Shown here: positions 23,160-31,115 of the stretch, in pieces
Numbering within the stretch: position 1 is the first letter of the stretch
Layout: the number at the start of each line of letters is the position of its first letter
NCBI RefSeq assembly: GCF_002177115.1
Contig: NZ_MVAG01000024.1
Coordinates: 1-64,000, forward strand
Direction of reading: 5' to 3'
Origin: Chryseobacterium mucoviscidosis
GTDB taxonomy: Bacteria > Bacteroidota > Bacteroidia > Flavobacteriales > Weeksellaceae
Length of the DNA stretch: 64,000 bases
Notes under the pieces: model-generated
Told to the model about the DNA's origin: nothing
Seen by the model: only the letters and a program-made list of their open reading frames with translations
Databases searched by the model: none
Translations under genes and position numbers: made by a program

Positions 23160-23693
23160 ATGAAAAAGAAAAAAACAGATTTCGAAGCCAAATTCTGGTC
23201 AGGAACGAGAAAACATACCGCCATAAGTTTACTGGAAACCTTTTTCCAGTTCAATGATCTTGCTGCAACGAAAGAAACCCTCAATGAAATGGTACAATCT
23301 TCAGTACAGAAAAACACCCGAATTGCAAAAGAACCCGCCGAAATTTTCTATTTGTACCAATCGTTACGGTCATTCATTCTCGTTGCTCATCACATCGCAA
23401 AAAAAGGTAAAAAAGGGAAGTTTAAAAACTCAACGGAAATCAGTTTTCCCAAAACAGCAATAAGCCTTTCAGAAAAAGAATATCGGAATCCGTTGCGCGT
23501 ATTTCAGAACGCTTTTAAAGTCTGCACTTTGCAGGATTTTGATGATTTTCTGTCGGCAACAGCTTACTTCTCATTAGGAGATTTCAGTTGTGACACTGAA
23601 AAGAAGATCATCATTCCTTACTTCCAGCTCATAAAATTACTGGAAGCCGCTCCGCTTATTGTGGAAAATCGCTATAAAAGTATGAAGGGATAA
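23160..23693 (+). CDS. Protein of unknown function
   Basis: 177 residues. It is very basic at the start (MKKKKTDFEAKFWSGTRKHT) and mainly helical, with no signal peptide or membrane segment. The internal stretch KKGKKGKFKNS is a lysine-rich loop. I recognise no family. The codon use and reading frame are convincing, so it is probably real. It lies downstream of a palindromic repeat and 15-bp tandem repeats and upstream of a hairpin-repeat cluster, an unusual setting for a housekeeping gene. Confidence 0.6.
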   Translation: MKKKKTDFEAKFWSGTRKHTAISLLETFFQFNDLAATKETLNEMVQSSVQKNTRIAKEPAEIFYLYQSLRSFILVAHHIAKKGKKGKFKNSTEISFPKTAISLSEKEYRNPLRVFQNAFKVCTLQDFDDFLSATAYFSLGDFSCDTEKKIIIPYFQLIKLLEAAPLIVENRYKSMKG

Positions 23694-23712
23694 GGTTGGT
23701 TGAGCGTAATCG

Positions 23713-24017
23713 GTTGGCTGAGCGGAGCCGAAGCCAACCGCAGACTGTAATGACTTGTAATGTTGGCTTCGGCTCCGCTCAGCCAACTGCAATGGTCTGT
23801 AAAATAAAACGAAGAATCAAAATGGAACGAGTAAAACCGTTGGCTTCGGCTCCGCTCAGCCAACTATGATGGTCAGTAGAATAAACTCAAAATCATAATG
23901 GGATGAGCAAAACTGTTGGCTTCGGCTCCGCTCAGCCAACTATGATGGTCTGTAGAATAAAACCAAAAATCATAATGGGAGGAGCAAAACCGTTGGCTGA
24001 GCGGAGCCGAAGCCAAC
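23713..24017. repeat. Cluster of five 26-bp hairpin repeats
   Basis: The repeat begins GTTGGCTTCGG and ends CTCAGCCAAC, with 7-bp complementary ends. Copies are at 23713-23738 (reverse), 23762-23787, 23839-23864, 23915-23940 (forward) and 23992-24017 (reverse). The forward copies and the last one are about 77 bases apart, and the intervening sequences resemble each other (around ATGATGGTCTGTAGAATAAA), so this is a tandem array of a compound unit, capped by inverted copies. No ORF inside is credible. It resembles the REP-type hairpins of Bacteroidota. Confidence 0.75.
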
Positions 24018-24067
24018 GACAACCCTCATTTATTTCAGGACAGAAGAACTTTCACAAAGATTTCCCG

Positions 24068-24075
24068 TAAATTTG
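24068..24075 (+). promoter_or_regulatory. Putative -7 element of mazG
   Basis: TAAATTTG, a perfect TAnnTTTG, 20 bases before the mazG start codon. Confidence 0.45.
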
Positions 24076-24095
24076 TAAGACTTGAATTCTCAATT

Positions 24096-24863
24096 ATGAA
24101 TACCAAACAGGAAAAACTGGAAGCTTTCGGAAGATTATTAGACATTATGGACGATCTGCGCGAAAAATGTCCGTGGGATCAGAAACAGACGCTGGAATCG
24201 CTCCGCCATTTAACGCTGGAAGAAACTTACGAACTTTCGGATGCCATTTTGCAGAATGATTTGCAGGAAATAAAAAAGGAGTTGGGAGATGTGCTGCTTC
24301 ATCTGGTTTTCTATGCCAAAATAGGCTCTGAGAAAGGCAGTTTCGATATTGCGGATGTCATTAATTCTTTGAACGAAAAATTAATTTTCCGCCATCCTCA
24401 CATTTACGGAGACACGGAAGTGAAAGACGAAGAGGAAGTAAAACAGAACTGGGAAAAACTGAAACTGAAAGAAGGCAACAAATCTATTCTCGGCGGTGTT
24501 CCGAAAAGTCTTCCGAGTCTGGTAAAAGCCTACAGAATTCAGGATAAGGTAAAAGGAATCGGTTTCGAATTTCATGATGCGGAAGATGCGTGGAAAAAAG
24601 TGGATGAAGAAATTCAGGAATTTCATGCGGAAACTGATCTGGATAGAAAAGAGCAGGAATTGGGCGATGTATTTTTCTCATTAATCAATTATGCCAGAAT
24701 TTCAGGAATCAATCCCGATTCTGCACTCGAAAGAACCAACCTTAAATTCATTTCAAGGTTTCAGAAAATGGAAACTTTAGCTTCAGAACAGAATCTGAAT
24801 CTTGCCGATCTTTCTCTGGAAGAAATGGATGTTTTGTGGGAAAAAGCTAAACGTTTACAGTAA
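24096..24863 (+). CDS. mazG: Nucleoside triphosphate pyrophosphohydrolase MazG
   Basis: 255 residues, the two-domain form. Each half carries a MazG helical unit: LREKCPWDQKQTLESLRHLTLEETYELSDAI with the EExxE-type metal site near 46-50, and DEEIQEFHAETDLDRKEQELGDVFFSLINYAR in the second. It hydrolyses NTPs to NMP and pyrophosphate and is thought to remove aberrant nucleotides and influence ppGpp levels under starvation. The next gene starts at the base after its stop codon, so the two are likely coupled with a FUSC transporter. Confidence 0.94.
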   Translation: MNTKQEKLEAFGRLLDIMDDLREKCPWDQKQTLESLRHLTLEETYELSDAILQNDLQEIKKELGDVLLHLVFYAKIGSEKGSFDIADVINSLNEKLIFRHPHIYGDTEVKDEEEVKQNWEKLKLKEGNKSILGGVPKSLPSLVKAYRIQDKVKGIGFEFHDAEDAWKKVDEEIQEFHAETDLDRKEQELGDVFFSLINYARISGINPDSALERTNLKFISRFQKMETLASEQNLNLADLSLEEMDVLWEKAKRLQ

Positions 24864-25943
24864 ATGAAGGTACAGAACCCGACGCAGAACAGATTTCAGT
24901 ATCTCTTGGAGTTTAAGCAGACGGAAAGGAAATGGCATTTTCCTTTTCTTGCCGCGCTTTGTATCGGAAGCTGTCTTTTCATCGGATATTTTTTAGGAAA
25001 ACCGAATTACGGCGCGCTTTCGAGTTTGGGCGCTTTAACGATTTTATATTTTACTTCGGTACCGATTACACAGAGAATGATTCATCTCGCGATTTGTGCT
25101 TTCGGAATTGTTTTCTCTTTTACGGTAAGTTCTTTTTTCGGGTTTAATATTTATTTTGCCGTGCTGTCGGTTGCCGTTATTTCTTTTCTGGCGCATTTTA
25201 TTTCTTCGTATTTTAAAATTCCGCCGCCGGGAAATTTTTTCTTCATCATGGTCGCAGCAATGGCAAGTACCTATAAGTTTGATCTGGAAATGATCCCCAC
25301 AAGAGTAGGACTGGTTGCAATGGGAGCGATACTTTCCTGTTCCTTTGCTTTTCTGTACTCCGTTTTTATTGAAAAAAGCAAAGTGGTAACCGTACCGAGA
25401 AGAAGTTTCAACAAAAGAAGATATACAAAATTTGTAGAAAGCACCATCATCGGTTTTTTTATGGCGCTTACTTTAATCATTGGTCATCTTCTGGAATTTA
25501 AAAATACTTATTGGATTTCCATCGCGGCAGTCGCCATTATGCAGGGAAGGAATTTTGAACACGTCCGACAGAGAAATATGCACAGAATTCTGGGAACTTT
25601 CATCGGAATTGGTTTGGCATTGGTGATTCTGCTTTTTAATCCCGAAAAGATCATCATGATCGTTATCATTACCGTTTTACAGTTTATTATTGAATTGTTA
25701 ATTGTAAGAAACTACGGTTTTGCGGTGGTTTTCATCACGCCTTTAACGATTCTTCTGGCGGAAACGGCAAGTGAAATTCATCATGATGTGGAAATTTTAA
25801 TGAAGGCAAGATTATTGGATACCATTATCGGAAGTCTTATTGGTTTGGCGGCAGGATTTTTCCTCCATCATCAGCAGATTATTAATAAATTAGAGAAAAA
25901 TATAAGGTTCTCTTATTTTCAGTTTAAAAAATTAAAAAAATAA
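24864..25943 (+). CDS. FUSC-family membrane transporter
   Basis: 359 residues. It has two blocks of about five membrane helices: one at roughly 28-165 and a second at about 195-340, each typical of the fusaric acid resistance/YccS half repeats. Signatures are AALCIGSCLFIGYFLGKPNYG and FKNTYWISIAAVAIMQGRNFEHVRQRNMHRILGTFIG, the latter matching the FUSC motif. Unlike the large AaeB proteins it lacks a long cytoplasmic domain. Probable exporter of aromatic acids or other hydrophobic anions, substrate unknown. It is joined to mazG and followed after two bases by a lipoprotein gene. Confidence 0.85.
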   Translation: MKVQNPTQNRFQYLLEFKQTERKWHFPFLAALCIGSCLFIGYFLGKPNYGALSSLGALTILYFTSVPITQRMIHLAICAFGIVFSFTVSSFFGFNIYFAVLSVAVISFLAHFISSYFKIPPPGNFFFIMVAAMASTYKFDLEMIPTRVGLVAMGAILSCSFAFLYSVFIEKSKVVTVPRRSFNKRRYTKFVESTIIGFFMALTLIIGHLLEFKNTYWISIAAVAIMQGRNFEHVRQRNMHRILGTFIGIGLALVILLFNPEKIIMIVIITVLQFIIELLIVRNYGFAVVFITPLTILLAETASEIHHDVEILMKARLLDTIIGSLIGLAAGFFLHHQQIINKLEKNIRFSYFQFKKLKK

Positions 25944-25945
25944 AT

Positions 25946-26818
25946 ATGTTGCGCATCGTCGTTTTATCGTCATTTTTACTGTTGAGCTGTAATCCAAAAG
26001 CTCAGGAAGCTCCCAAAACCGATGATCTGAAGGTTGAATTTTCTTTGCCTAAAAAACTAAAGGAAGTTTCCGGTATTACTTTGTCTCAGGATAGCAATAC
26101 AATCTGGGCAATTGAAGATCAGGGAAATAAAAACGTTATTTACGGAGTAGACCGAAAAGGAAACCTTACGAGTGATGTTCTGGTAGAAAATGCAGAAAAC
26201 CACGACTGGGAAGATATTACCAAAGATGCAGCCGGAAATATCTACATCGGCGACTTTGGAAATAATGAAAACGACAGGCAGAATTTATCGATTTTAAAAG
26301 TTGATTTAAAAGATGCCTCCCAAAAATCCACAAAAGTTACCCAAACCACAACATTTCATTACGAAGGACAGACGGAATTTCCGCCAAAGAAATCCAACTG
26401 GCTATACGATTGCGAGGCTTTCGTAGAGATGAATGGAAATTTCTACCTTTTCACCAAAAACAGAAGCAAAGGTTTCGACGGCACTTTTTTAGTTTTTCAG
26501 GTTCCTAACAAAGCAGGAGATTTTGAAGCAAAACTGATCGGGAAACTGAAACTTGATGGAGGATACAGCGATGCTGCAATTACTTCCGCAACCATCAACA
26601 GCACGAAAGATAAAATTGTTCTTCTGAACCATAAAAATATCCAGATCCTCACTGGTTTTTCAGCAGATGATTTCAGCAAGACCAAGATTGAAAAAGTTTC
26701 ACTCAACCACAATTCTCAAAAAGAAGCCGTTGTATTTGCTGATGATAAAACACTGCTTATCGCCGATGAAAAGGATGGGAAAGAAGGCGGAAATGTGTAT
26801 CAGTTTAGTTTAAAATAA
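25946..26818 (+). CDS. Putative lipoprotein, beta-propeller-like (SdiA-regulated type)
   Basis: 290 residues. The signal MLRIVVLSSFLLLSCNPKAQ has a lipobox LLSC, so Cys15 would be lipid-modified. The mature protein has propeller-like blades (LKEVSGITLSQDSNTIWAIEDQGNKNVIYGVD, WEDITKDAAGNIYIGDFGNN, NLSILKVDL). This resembles the SdiA-regulated and esterase-like phytase beta-propeller families. No catalytic residues can be assigned, so the function is unknown. It follows the FUSC gene by two bases and is probably co-transcribed with it. Confidence 0.7.
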   Translation: MLRIVVLSSFLLLSCNPKAQEAPKTDDLKVEFSLPKKLKEVSGITLSQDSNTIWAIEDQGNKNVIYGVDRKGNLTSDVLVENAENHDWEDITKDAAGNIYIGDFGNNENDRQNLSILKVDLKDASQKSTKVTQTTTFHYEGQTEFPPKKSNWLYDCEAFVEMNGNFYLFTKNRSKGFDGTFLVFQVPNKAGDFEAKLIGKLKLDGGYSDAAITSATINSTKDKIVLLNHKNIQILTGFSADDFSKTKIEKVSLNHNSQKEAVVFADDKTLLIADEKDGKEGGNVYQFSLK

Positions 26819-26911
26819 ATGAATTTAGACGGATACGTCATGCAGAATGATGTCATACTTAAAGGATCTCAACAACGCATTTTCAATAATGAACACTATA
26901 TTTTAATTGCC

Positions 26912-26991
26912 TGTTTTTATCAAAAAGACTTCGACAAGCTCAGTCTGACACCGCCACAAAACAAAAGTTAGTATTAGGAATGTTATGCTGA
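26912..26991 (+). repeat. 80-bp direct repeat, copy A
   Basis: Starts TGTTTTTATCAAAAAGAC and contains CTTCGACAAGCTCAGTC, the REP-like motif common in Bacteroidota. Copy B at 27022-27101 is identical at 77 of 80 positions. Confidence 0.8.
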
Positions 26992-27021
26992 ATGATTGTC
27001 ATCCTGTAAAGGATCTAATAA

Positions 27022-27101
27022 TGTTTTTATCAAAAAGACTTCGACAAGCTCAGTCTGACACCGCCATAAAACAAAAGTTATTATTAGGAATGTCATGCTG
27101 A
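27022..27101 (+). repeat. 80-bp direct repeat, copy B
   Basis: Second copy, 110 bases after copy A. It ends GTCATGCTGA and runs on into a reverse REP-like motif (GCCTGTCGAAGCAT). A third, weaker relative starts near 26838 (GTCATGCAGAATGATGTCAT). The 554-base gap between the lipoprotein and phosphoesterase genes holds this set, a palindrome and a terminator and no gene. Confidence 0.8.
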
Positions 27102-27159
27102 GCCTGTCGAAGCATCTTTCAAATTATAATGAAGTAAAAGATCTTTGCTCTTTTAGGAG

Positions 27160-27296
27160 CAGAATCTGTGTAGAAATAAGAATAAGTCTATCAATCAATC
27201 CGTAGGATTGATATCTGTAATACGATAAATGTTCTAAAGATAGCGTTCCTACGGAACGCTGAATCTACTCCTAATATGATTTCTACACAGATTCTG
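27160..27296. repeat. Compound palindrome with 18-bp perfect inverted ends
   Basis: Ends 27160-27177 and 27279-27296 are perfect 18-bp inverted repeats (CAGAATCTGTGTAGAAAT). Inside are two perfect 8-bp hairpins: ATCAATCC-gta-GGATTGAT (27194-27212) and AGCGTTCC-tac-GGAACGCT (27242-27260). No frame of any length lies inside. Confidence 0.75.
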
Positions 27297-27321
27297 GCAT
27301 TTTACTGCAAACTTTAATAAC

Positions 27322-27353
27322 AAAATCCGCAGAAACTTTCTGCGGATTTTTAT
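27322..27353 (-). terminator. Terminator of the long phosphoesterase gene
   Basis: A perfect 12-bp stem AAAATCCGCAGA/TCTGCGGATTTT with a five-base loop. On the minus strand it lies 20 bases past the gene's stop codon. Confidence 0.8.
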
Positions 27354-27372
27354 CTCTATAATTGTATAATTT

Positions 27373-30300
27373 TTAAAACGTCATTCCCACACCTCCGGAA
27401 ATTCTTCCTCCGTCGCTTCCGTAGAAATAGTTCAGTCTTGCAGAGAACATTTCTACAATACTCAGCCAGAAACCTGCGCCTACAGACTGATGCCATTTTT
27501 TAGAGTCTTCATTGTCATTCCACACTCTTCCGACATCATATCCCAGTAAAACGCCCATGTTTGCCGGAACAATATTGTTTTTTACCCTTCCGAAATCCCA
27601 ACGGATCTCCGAGTTATTGGTAAAATAGGATTTTCCTGAGAATCGGTCGTTTCTGAAAGCTCTCATTCCATTGTTTCCACCGATGGCTGCTGCCTGATAA
27701 AAATCAAAATTGTTATTGTTGATCCACATTCCGTTGCTGGAGTTGGCAAAAACAAAATTTCCGCGGCTGTCTAATCTGTGATCTATGGAAAGCGTTCCTT
27801 TTAAGATCAGAAAATTTCTTTTGGTATCGGCAAGATTGGTTTTCCAGTCTGCATTTACTTTAAATTCCATTCCCATGGTCGGGAAAGCATTGTTATCCAG
27901 ATTTTTATAGCTGAAGGTGTAATTTCCTCCTGCAAACTGCTGATTATCGAAAACTTCAGGTCTTACATCGGCAGAAAGATCCACAAAGCGGTCGCCGTTT
28001 CGCTGTACTTTATTATTTTCAAAAGTCAACTGAAACTGATTGAAAACATTCGTCCAGCTTTTCTTGGAAACGGAAGGTGCAAAATTGATCTTTGAAATTC
28101 TTGCCCTGTTGAATCTTCTGTCTTCTGCTTCCTTATCGTAAAAACTTTCATTGGATAATCCGAAGAAATTTTCGGCGAAACGCGGTGTGGTAAATCCTGC
28201 GTCAAGATTAAAATCCCAGCTTCCAATGGCTTTTTTAAAGATCCCCTTATAATAGGCATTAAAACCGCCTGTTGCCGTATAATAATTAACTTTCAGGCTG
28301 TGCTTTTGGGTAAAAGGAGAGCGGATAAAATTGTTGACCGTGTAATTAACCAACGCACCGAGAATCACTCCGTCATCCGGATTGAAATCTGCATTCGGAT
28401 ATCCTGCTACAAAGTTGTATTTCGGATGTTTATAGTTGTAGGTATTGATGTCGTAATCGTCGGAAATATTTTTCGTCGCACCATTTGTATTGTAGGTATT
28501 TTTCTGAGATTTAAAATCATAGATCTTTACTTTGCTTCCATTGGCAACATTGTAGGTATCGTGATTGTATCCTCCGATAAGTCGGATGTTCATTTTAGGT
28601 CTTCCGTCTCCGGAAACTTCGTAGATATCATCATCTTCCAGTCCGTAAATCCACAGTTCCTTTGTTTTGGAATCGTCATATGTTTTTTCGAAAACCAGTT
28701 CCGGATTTTCTTTGTTTTTGTCTAATTTATATTGCTTTACATTAACGGTATTTGCCGTTTTTGTAATCACAAATTTATCAGGATTCACCGTTCCTGCAAG
28801 AGGAACTTTTTCCTGCAGTACCTCATAATATTGCGAAGCGTAGGTTTCTAATTTTGTCTTTCTCAGTTTCAGTTTTCGCTGAATATCTGCAATGGTTTCA
28901 TCCTGAACTTCTTTCGGAAGATTGGCAAAGGTTTCATCAATATCTTTATCCGATAAATGTTCCTGTATGTATTTCGCCTGTGCAATCCAGTCTTCCTGCG
29001 TAGAACCTTTCAGGAATACCAAATCCAGAGGATAAGGTTCCATAGCAAGCCATTTTACACTTTTAATATCATCTTTAAAGGTTTTCATATGGTGGATTGC
29101 CGGAATATTCATAATGATTTTAAAAGCAGCTCCGTCGTATTTACTGAAAGCCTGATCTCTGTCTTTGGCAATCGGTTTGTAAATTACCTTATCACCTTCT
29201 TTGTATTCCGCCCATTTCCATTGGTCAGAATGTCTGTCCCAGTCGCCGATCAGCATATCAAAAATTCTTGCTCTGATGTAGGTTTCTTTATCTACCGAGT
29301 ATTTATAATTTTTACCGAAATTCTTTAAGACATCATCTGTGGAAAGAATATCCGTTGCGTTATCCAGTGAAGCGAGTGTTTTAGGATCGGATGAAAAACG
29401 TTCTTCCACCATATAAAATTCGTCCCCGTAATTGAGATTGTATTCTCCCAGAGCTTTTTGTTTAGGAATGTAAAACAACCGCGGATTGCTGTGGAAAAGA
29501 TCAATTTTATCCGCCATATTTCCGATGGCAAATGGTGTAAACGGATGATTGGTTGTATAAAAATCCAAAAGGAATTTTTCAGGAAAGGTATTATTGAGCT
29601 CGTTCCCGAATGTACTTTTCTTAAAAGCCATGTTGTTCAGAAAACGCACAGCACTTTTTTTAACGCCTCTCATTACAAATTCCTGTCCGTCCTGTGCTTT
29701 CAGTCTTAAACTGTTAGACTGGTTTCCGCCGCCTTCACGAAAAGGAGTATAACCCCCGTCAAGTGTTGAAATGTTTGCGGTCGGAGCTTCAATAGGCATT
29801 CCGTAATATTTTCGGTAATGTTCTCCCCAAAGCCACGTATAAAATTTTCTTTTTTTCGTTAATTTTTCAGGATAAATGGTTGAGGTTATCGCAGAAGGAA
29901 AAGAATTCGGGTAATTATTAACAAATTCTTTCGGCTTATCGATCACCTGAATGTGCGAAAGCTGTTCCAGCGCATTGTTTTTTGTTGAAAAATATTCTAC
30001 ATCCGAGCTTTTGTCTTTTCTGATATTCAGAACTGCAAAACCGCTTCCTCCATAAGAAAAATCTGTTTTCTCGCCAATTGTTGCAGGATCTACCTTAGAA
30101 CCGGCTCCGCTTACGATCTGTCTGATGTTTCTGAATTCATGATACTGTAAATTATGATCGTGTCCCGAAACAAAAATGATGTTTTCCTTTTCCTGAACAA
30201 TGCTTTTTATTCTGTTGGCTAAATCTGCATAATGCTGGTTGTTGAGATCTTCAGGGCTTACTCCCGATGAACTTCTTACCACATTAATGAGACTGGCAAC

Positions 30301-31089
30301 TCCCGGAGCCGGAATTTTACTTTTCAGCGGAAAAAGATGAGATTTTGCAGAGGTGTATCCTGCATGAGTTCCGCTACTGATAATCGGATGATGCAGCGCA
30401 ACGATAATTCTTTTGTCCTGATTTTTATTAATTAAATCTTTAAACTCTGTGAAAAGATCTTCCCGCGTTTTAATATCGCAGTTTTTATTAATTCCCGGAT
30501 AGTTGTTCCAATTGACGAGAGCCCATTCCGTGTCGATTACGATCAGTTTAATGTCCTTGGTAAGATTAATATCATCAATCGGGCATGAATTTTTAGGAAG
30601 AAATGCTTTTTTATCGTTTAAATAATTTTTTACGAGTTCTTCCTGCGCTTTTAAACCGTCCAATCCGTTGTACCAGTCATGATTTCCCGGAATAACAAGC
30701 GTTTTTCCTTTAAAGTTTTTTACAATGGATAATTGATCTTCCAGTTTCTGTTTTGCCAGTGGATAATTTTTATCAGATTCTTTTGGCATTCCGGAAGGAT
30801 AGATATTGTCGCCCAAAAAGATCAGCATCGAATTGCTGTCTGCTTTTTCAAGCTGGCTTTTTAACAGATTCAGGGTGTTCTGAGCCTGTGCTTCGTCTGC
30901 ATTTCCGGCATCGCCTACGAGAAATATTTTAAAATCGGTGGCAGATTTTATATCAGAATTTTTAATTTCAGATAAGTTTTTACCCTTTTTTACGTTATAT
31001 GTTGCGCAGGAGTAGAGAACTCCGGCAGACAATGCTACTCTGATGACAACAGACGTATTTTTTAAATGAGTTTTAAAGGATAAATTCAT
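27373..31089 (-). CDS. Metallophosphoesterase fused to outer-membrane barrel
   Basis: 1238 residues. A signal peptide with a lipobox-like LYSC (about residue 28) precedes a calcineurin-like phosphoesterase domain (about 50-370) whose metal motifs are GDAGNADEA, FLGDNIYPSG, VIPGNHDWYNG and VSGHDHNLQYHEF. A long middle region (about 400-860) of unknown type follows, then a C-terminal region of antiparallel beta strands like a surface-antigen/BamA-type barrel, ending ISGGVGMTF with the terminal Phe expected for outer-membrane assembly. Substrate unknown. An enzyme carried on a barrel would act at the outer membrane. It is divergent from the HD-Pycsar gene. Confidence 0.8.
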   Translation of the reverse strand: MNLSFKTHLKNTSVVIRVALSAGVLYSCATYNVKKGKNLSEIKNSDIKSATDFKIFLVGDAGNADEAQAQNTLNLLKSQLEKADSNSMLIFLGDNIYPSGMPKESDKNYPLAKQKLEDQLSIVKNFKGKTLVIPGNHDWYNGLDGLKAQEELVKNYLNDKKAFLPKNSCPIDDINLTKDIKLIVIDTEWALVNWNNYPGINKNCDIKTREDLFTEFKDLINKNQDKRIIVALHHPIISSGTHAGYTSAKSHLFPLKSKIPAPGVASLINVVRSSSGVSPEDLNNQHYADLANRIKSIVQEKENIIFVSGHDHNLQYHEFRNIRQIVSGAGSKVDPATIGEKTDFSYGGSGFAVLNIRKDKSSDVEYFSTKNNALEQLSHIQVIDKPKEFVNNYPNSFPSAITSTIYPEKLTKKRKFYTWLWGEHYRKYYGMPIEAPTANISTLDGGYTPFREGGGNQSNSLRLKAQDGQEFVMRGVKKSAVRFLNNMAFKKSTFGNELNNTFPEKFLLDFYTTNHPFTPFAIGNMADKIDLFHSNPRLFYIPKQKALGEYNLNYGDEFYMVEERFSSDPKTLASLDNATDILSTDDVLKNFGKNYKYSVDKETYIRARIFDMLIGDWDRHSDQWKWAEYKEGDKVIYKPIAKDRDQAFSKYDGAAFKIIMNIPAIHHMKTFKDDIKSVKWLAMEPYPLDLVFLKGSTQEDWIAQAKYIQEHLSDKDIDETFANLPKEVQDETIADIQRKLKLRKTKLETYASQYYEVLQEKVPLAGTVNPDKFVITKTANTVNVKQYKLDKNKENPELVFEKTYDDSKTKELWIYGLEDDDIYEVSGDGRPKMNIRLIGGYNHDTYNVANGSKVKIYDFKSQKNTYNTNGATKNISDDYDINTYNYKHPKYNFVAGYPNADFNPDDGVILGALVNYTVNNFIRSPFTQKHSLKVNYYTATGGFNAYYKGIFKKAIGSWDFNLDAGFTTPRFAENFFGLSNESFYDKEAEDRRFNRARISKINFAPSVSKKSWTNVFNQFQLTFENNKVQRNGDRFVDLSADVRPEVFDNQQFAGGNYTFSYKNLDNNAFPTMGMEFKVNADWKTNLADTKRNFLILKGTLSIDHRLDSRGNFVFANSSNGMWINNNNFDFYQAAAIGGNNGMRAFRNDRFSGKSYFTNNSEIRWDFGRVKNNIVPANMGVLLGYDVGRVWNDNEDSKKWHQSVGAGFWLSIVEMFSARLNYFYGSDGGRISGGVGMTF

Positions 31090-31115
31090 AAATTTACAAT
31101 AATAAAATTTCGGTG

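Noticed and set aside
23713..24017. A regular repeat series that could be taken for a CRISPR array
   Set aside because: The sequences between repeats are similar to each other rather than unique, copies occur in both orientations, and no cas gene is nearby.
28300..28725. A 141-codon plus-strand frame inside the phosphoesterase gene
   Set aside because: Low-complexity hydrophobic content, antisense to a well supported gene.
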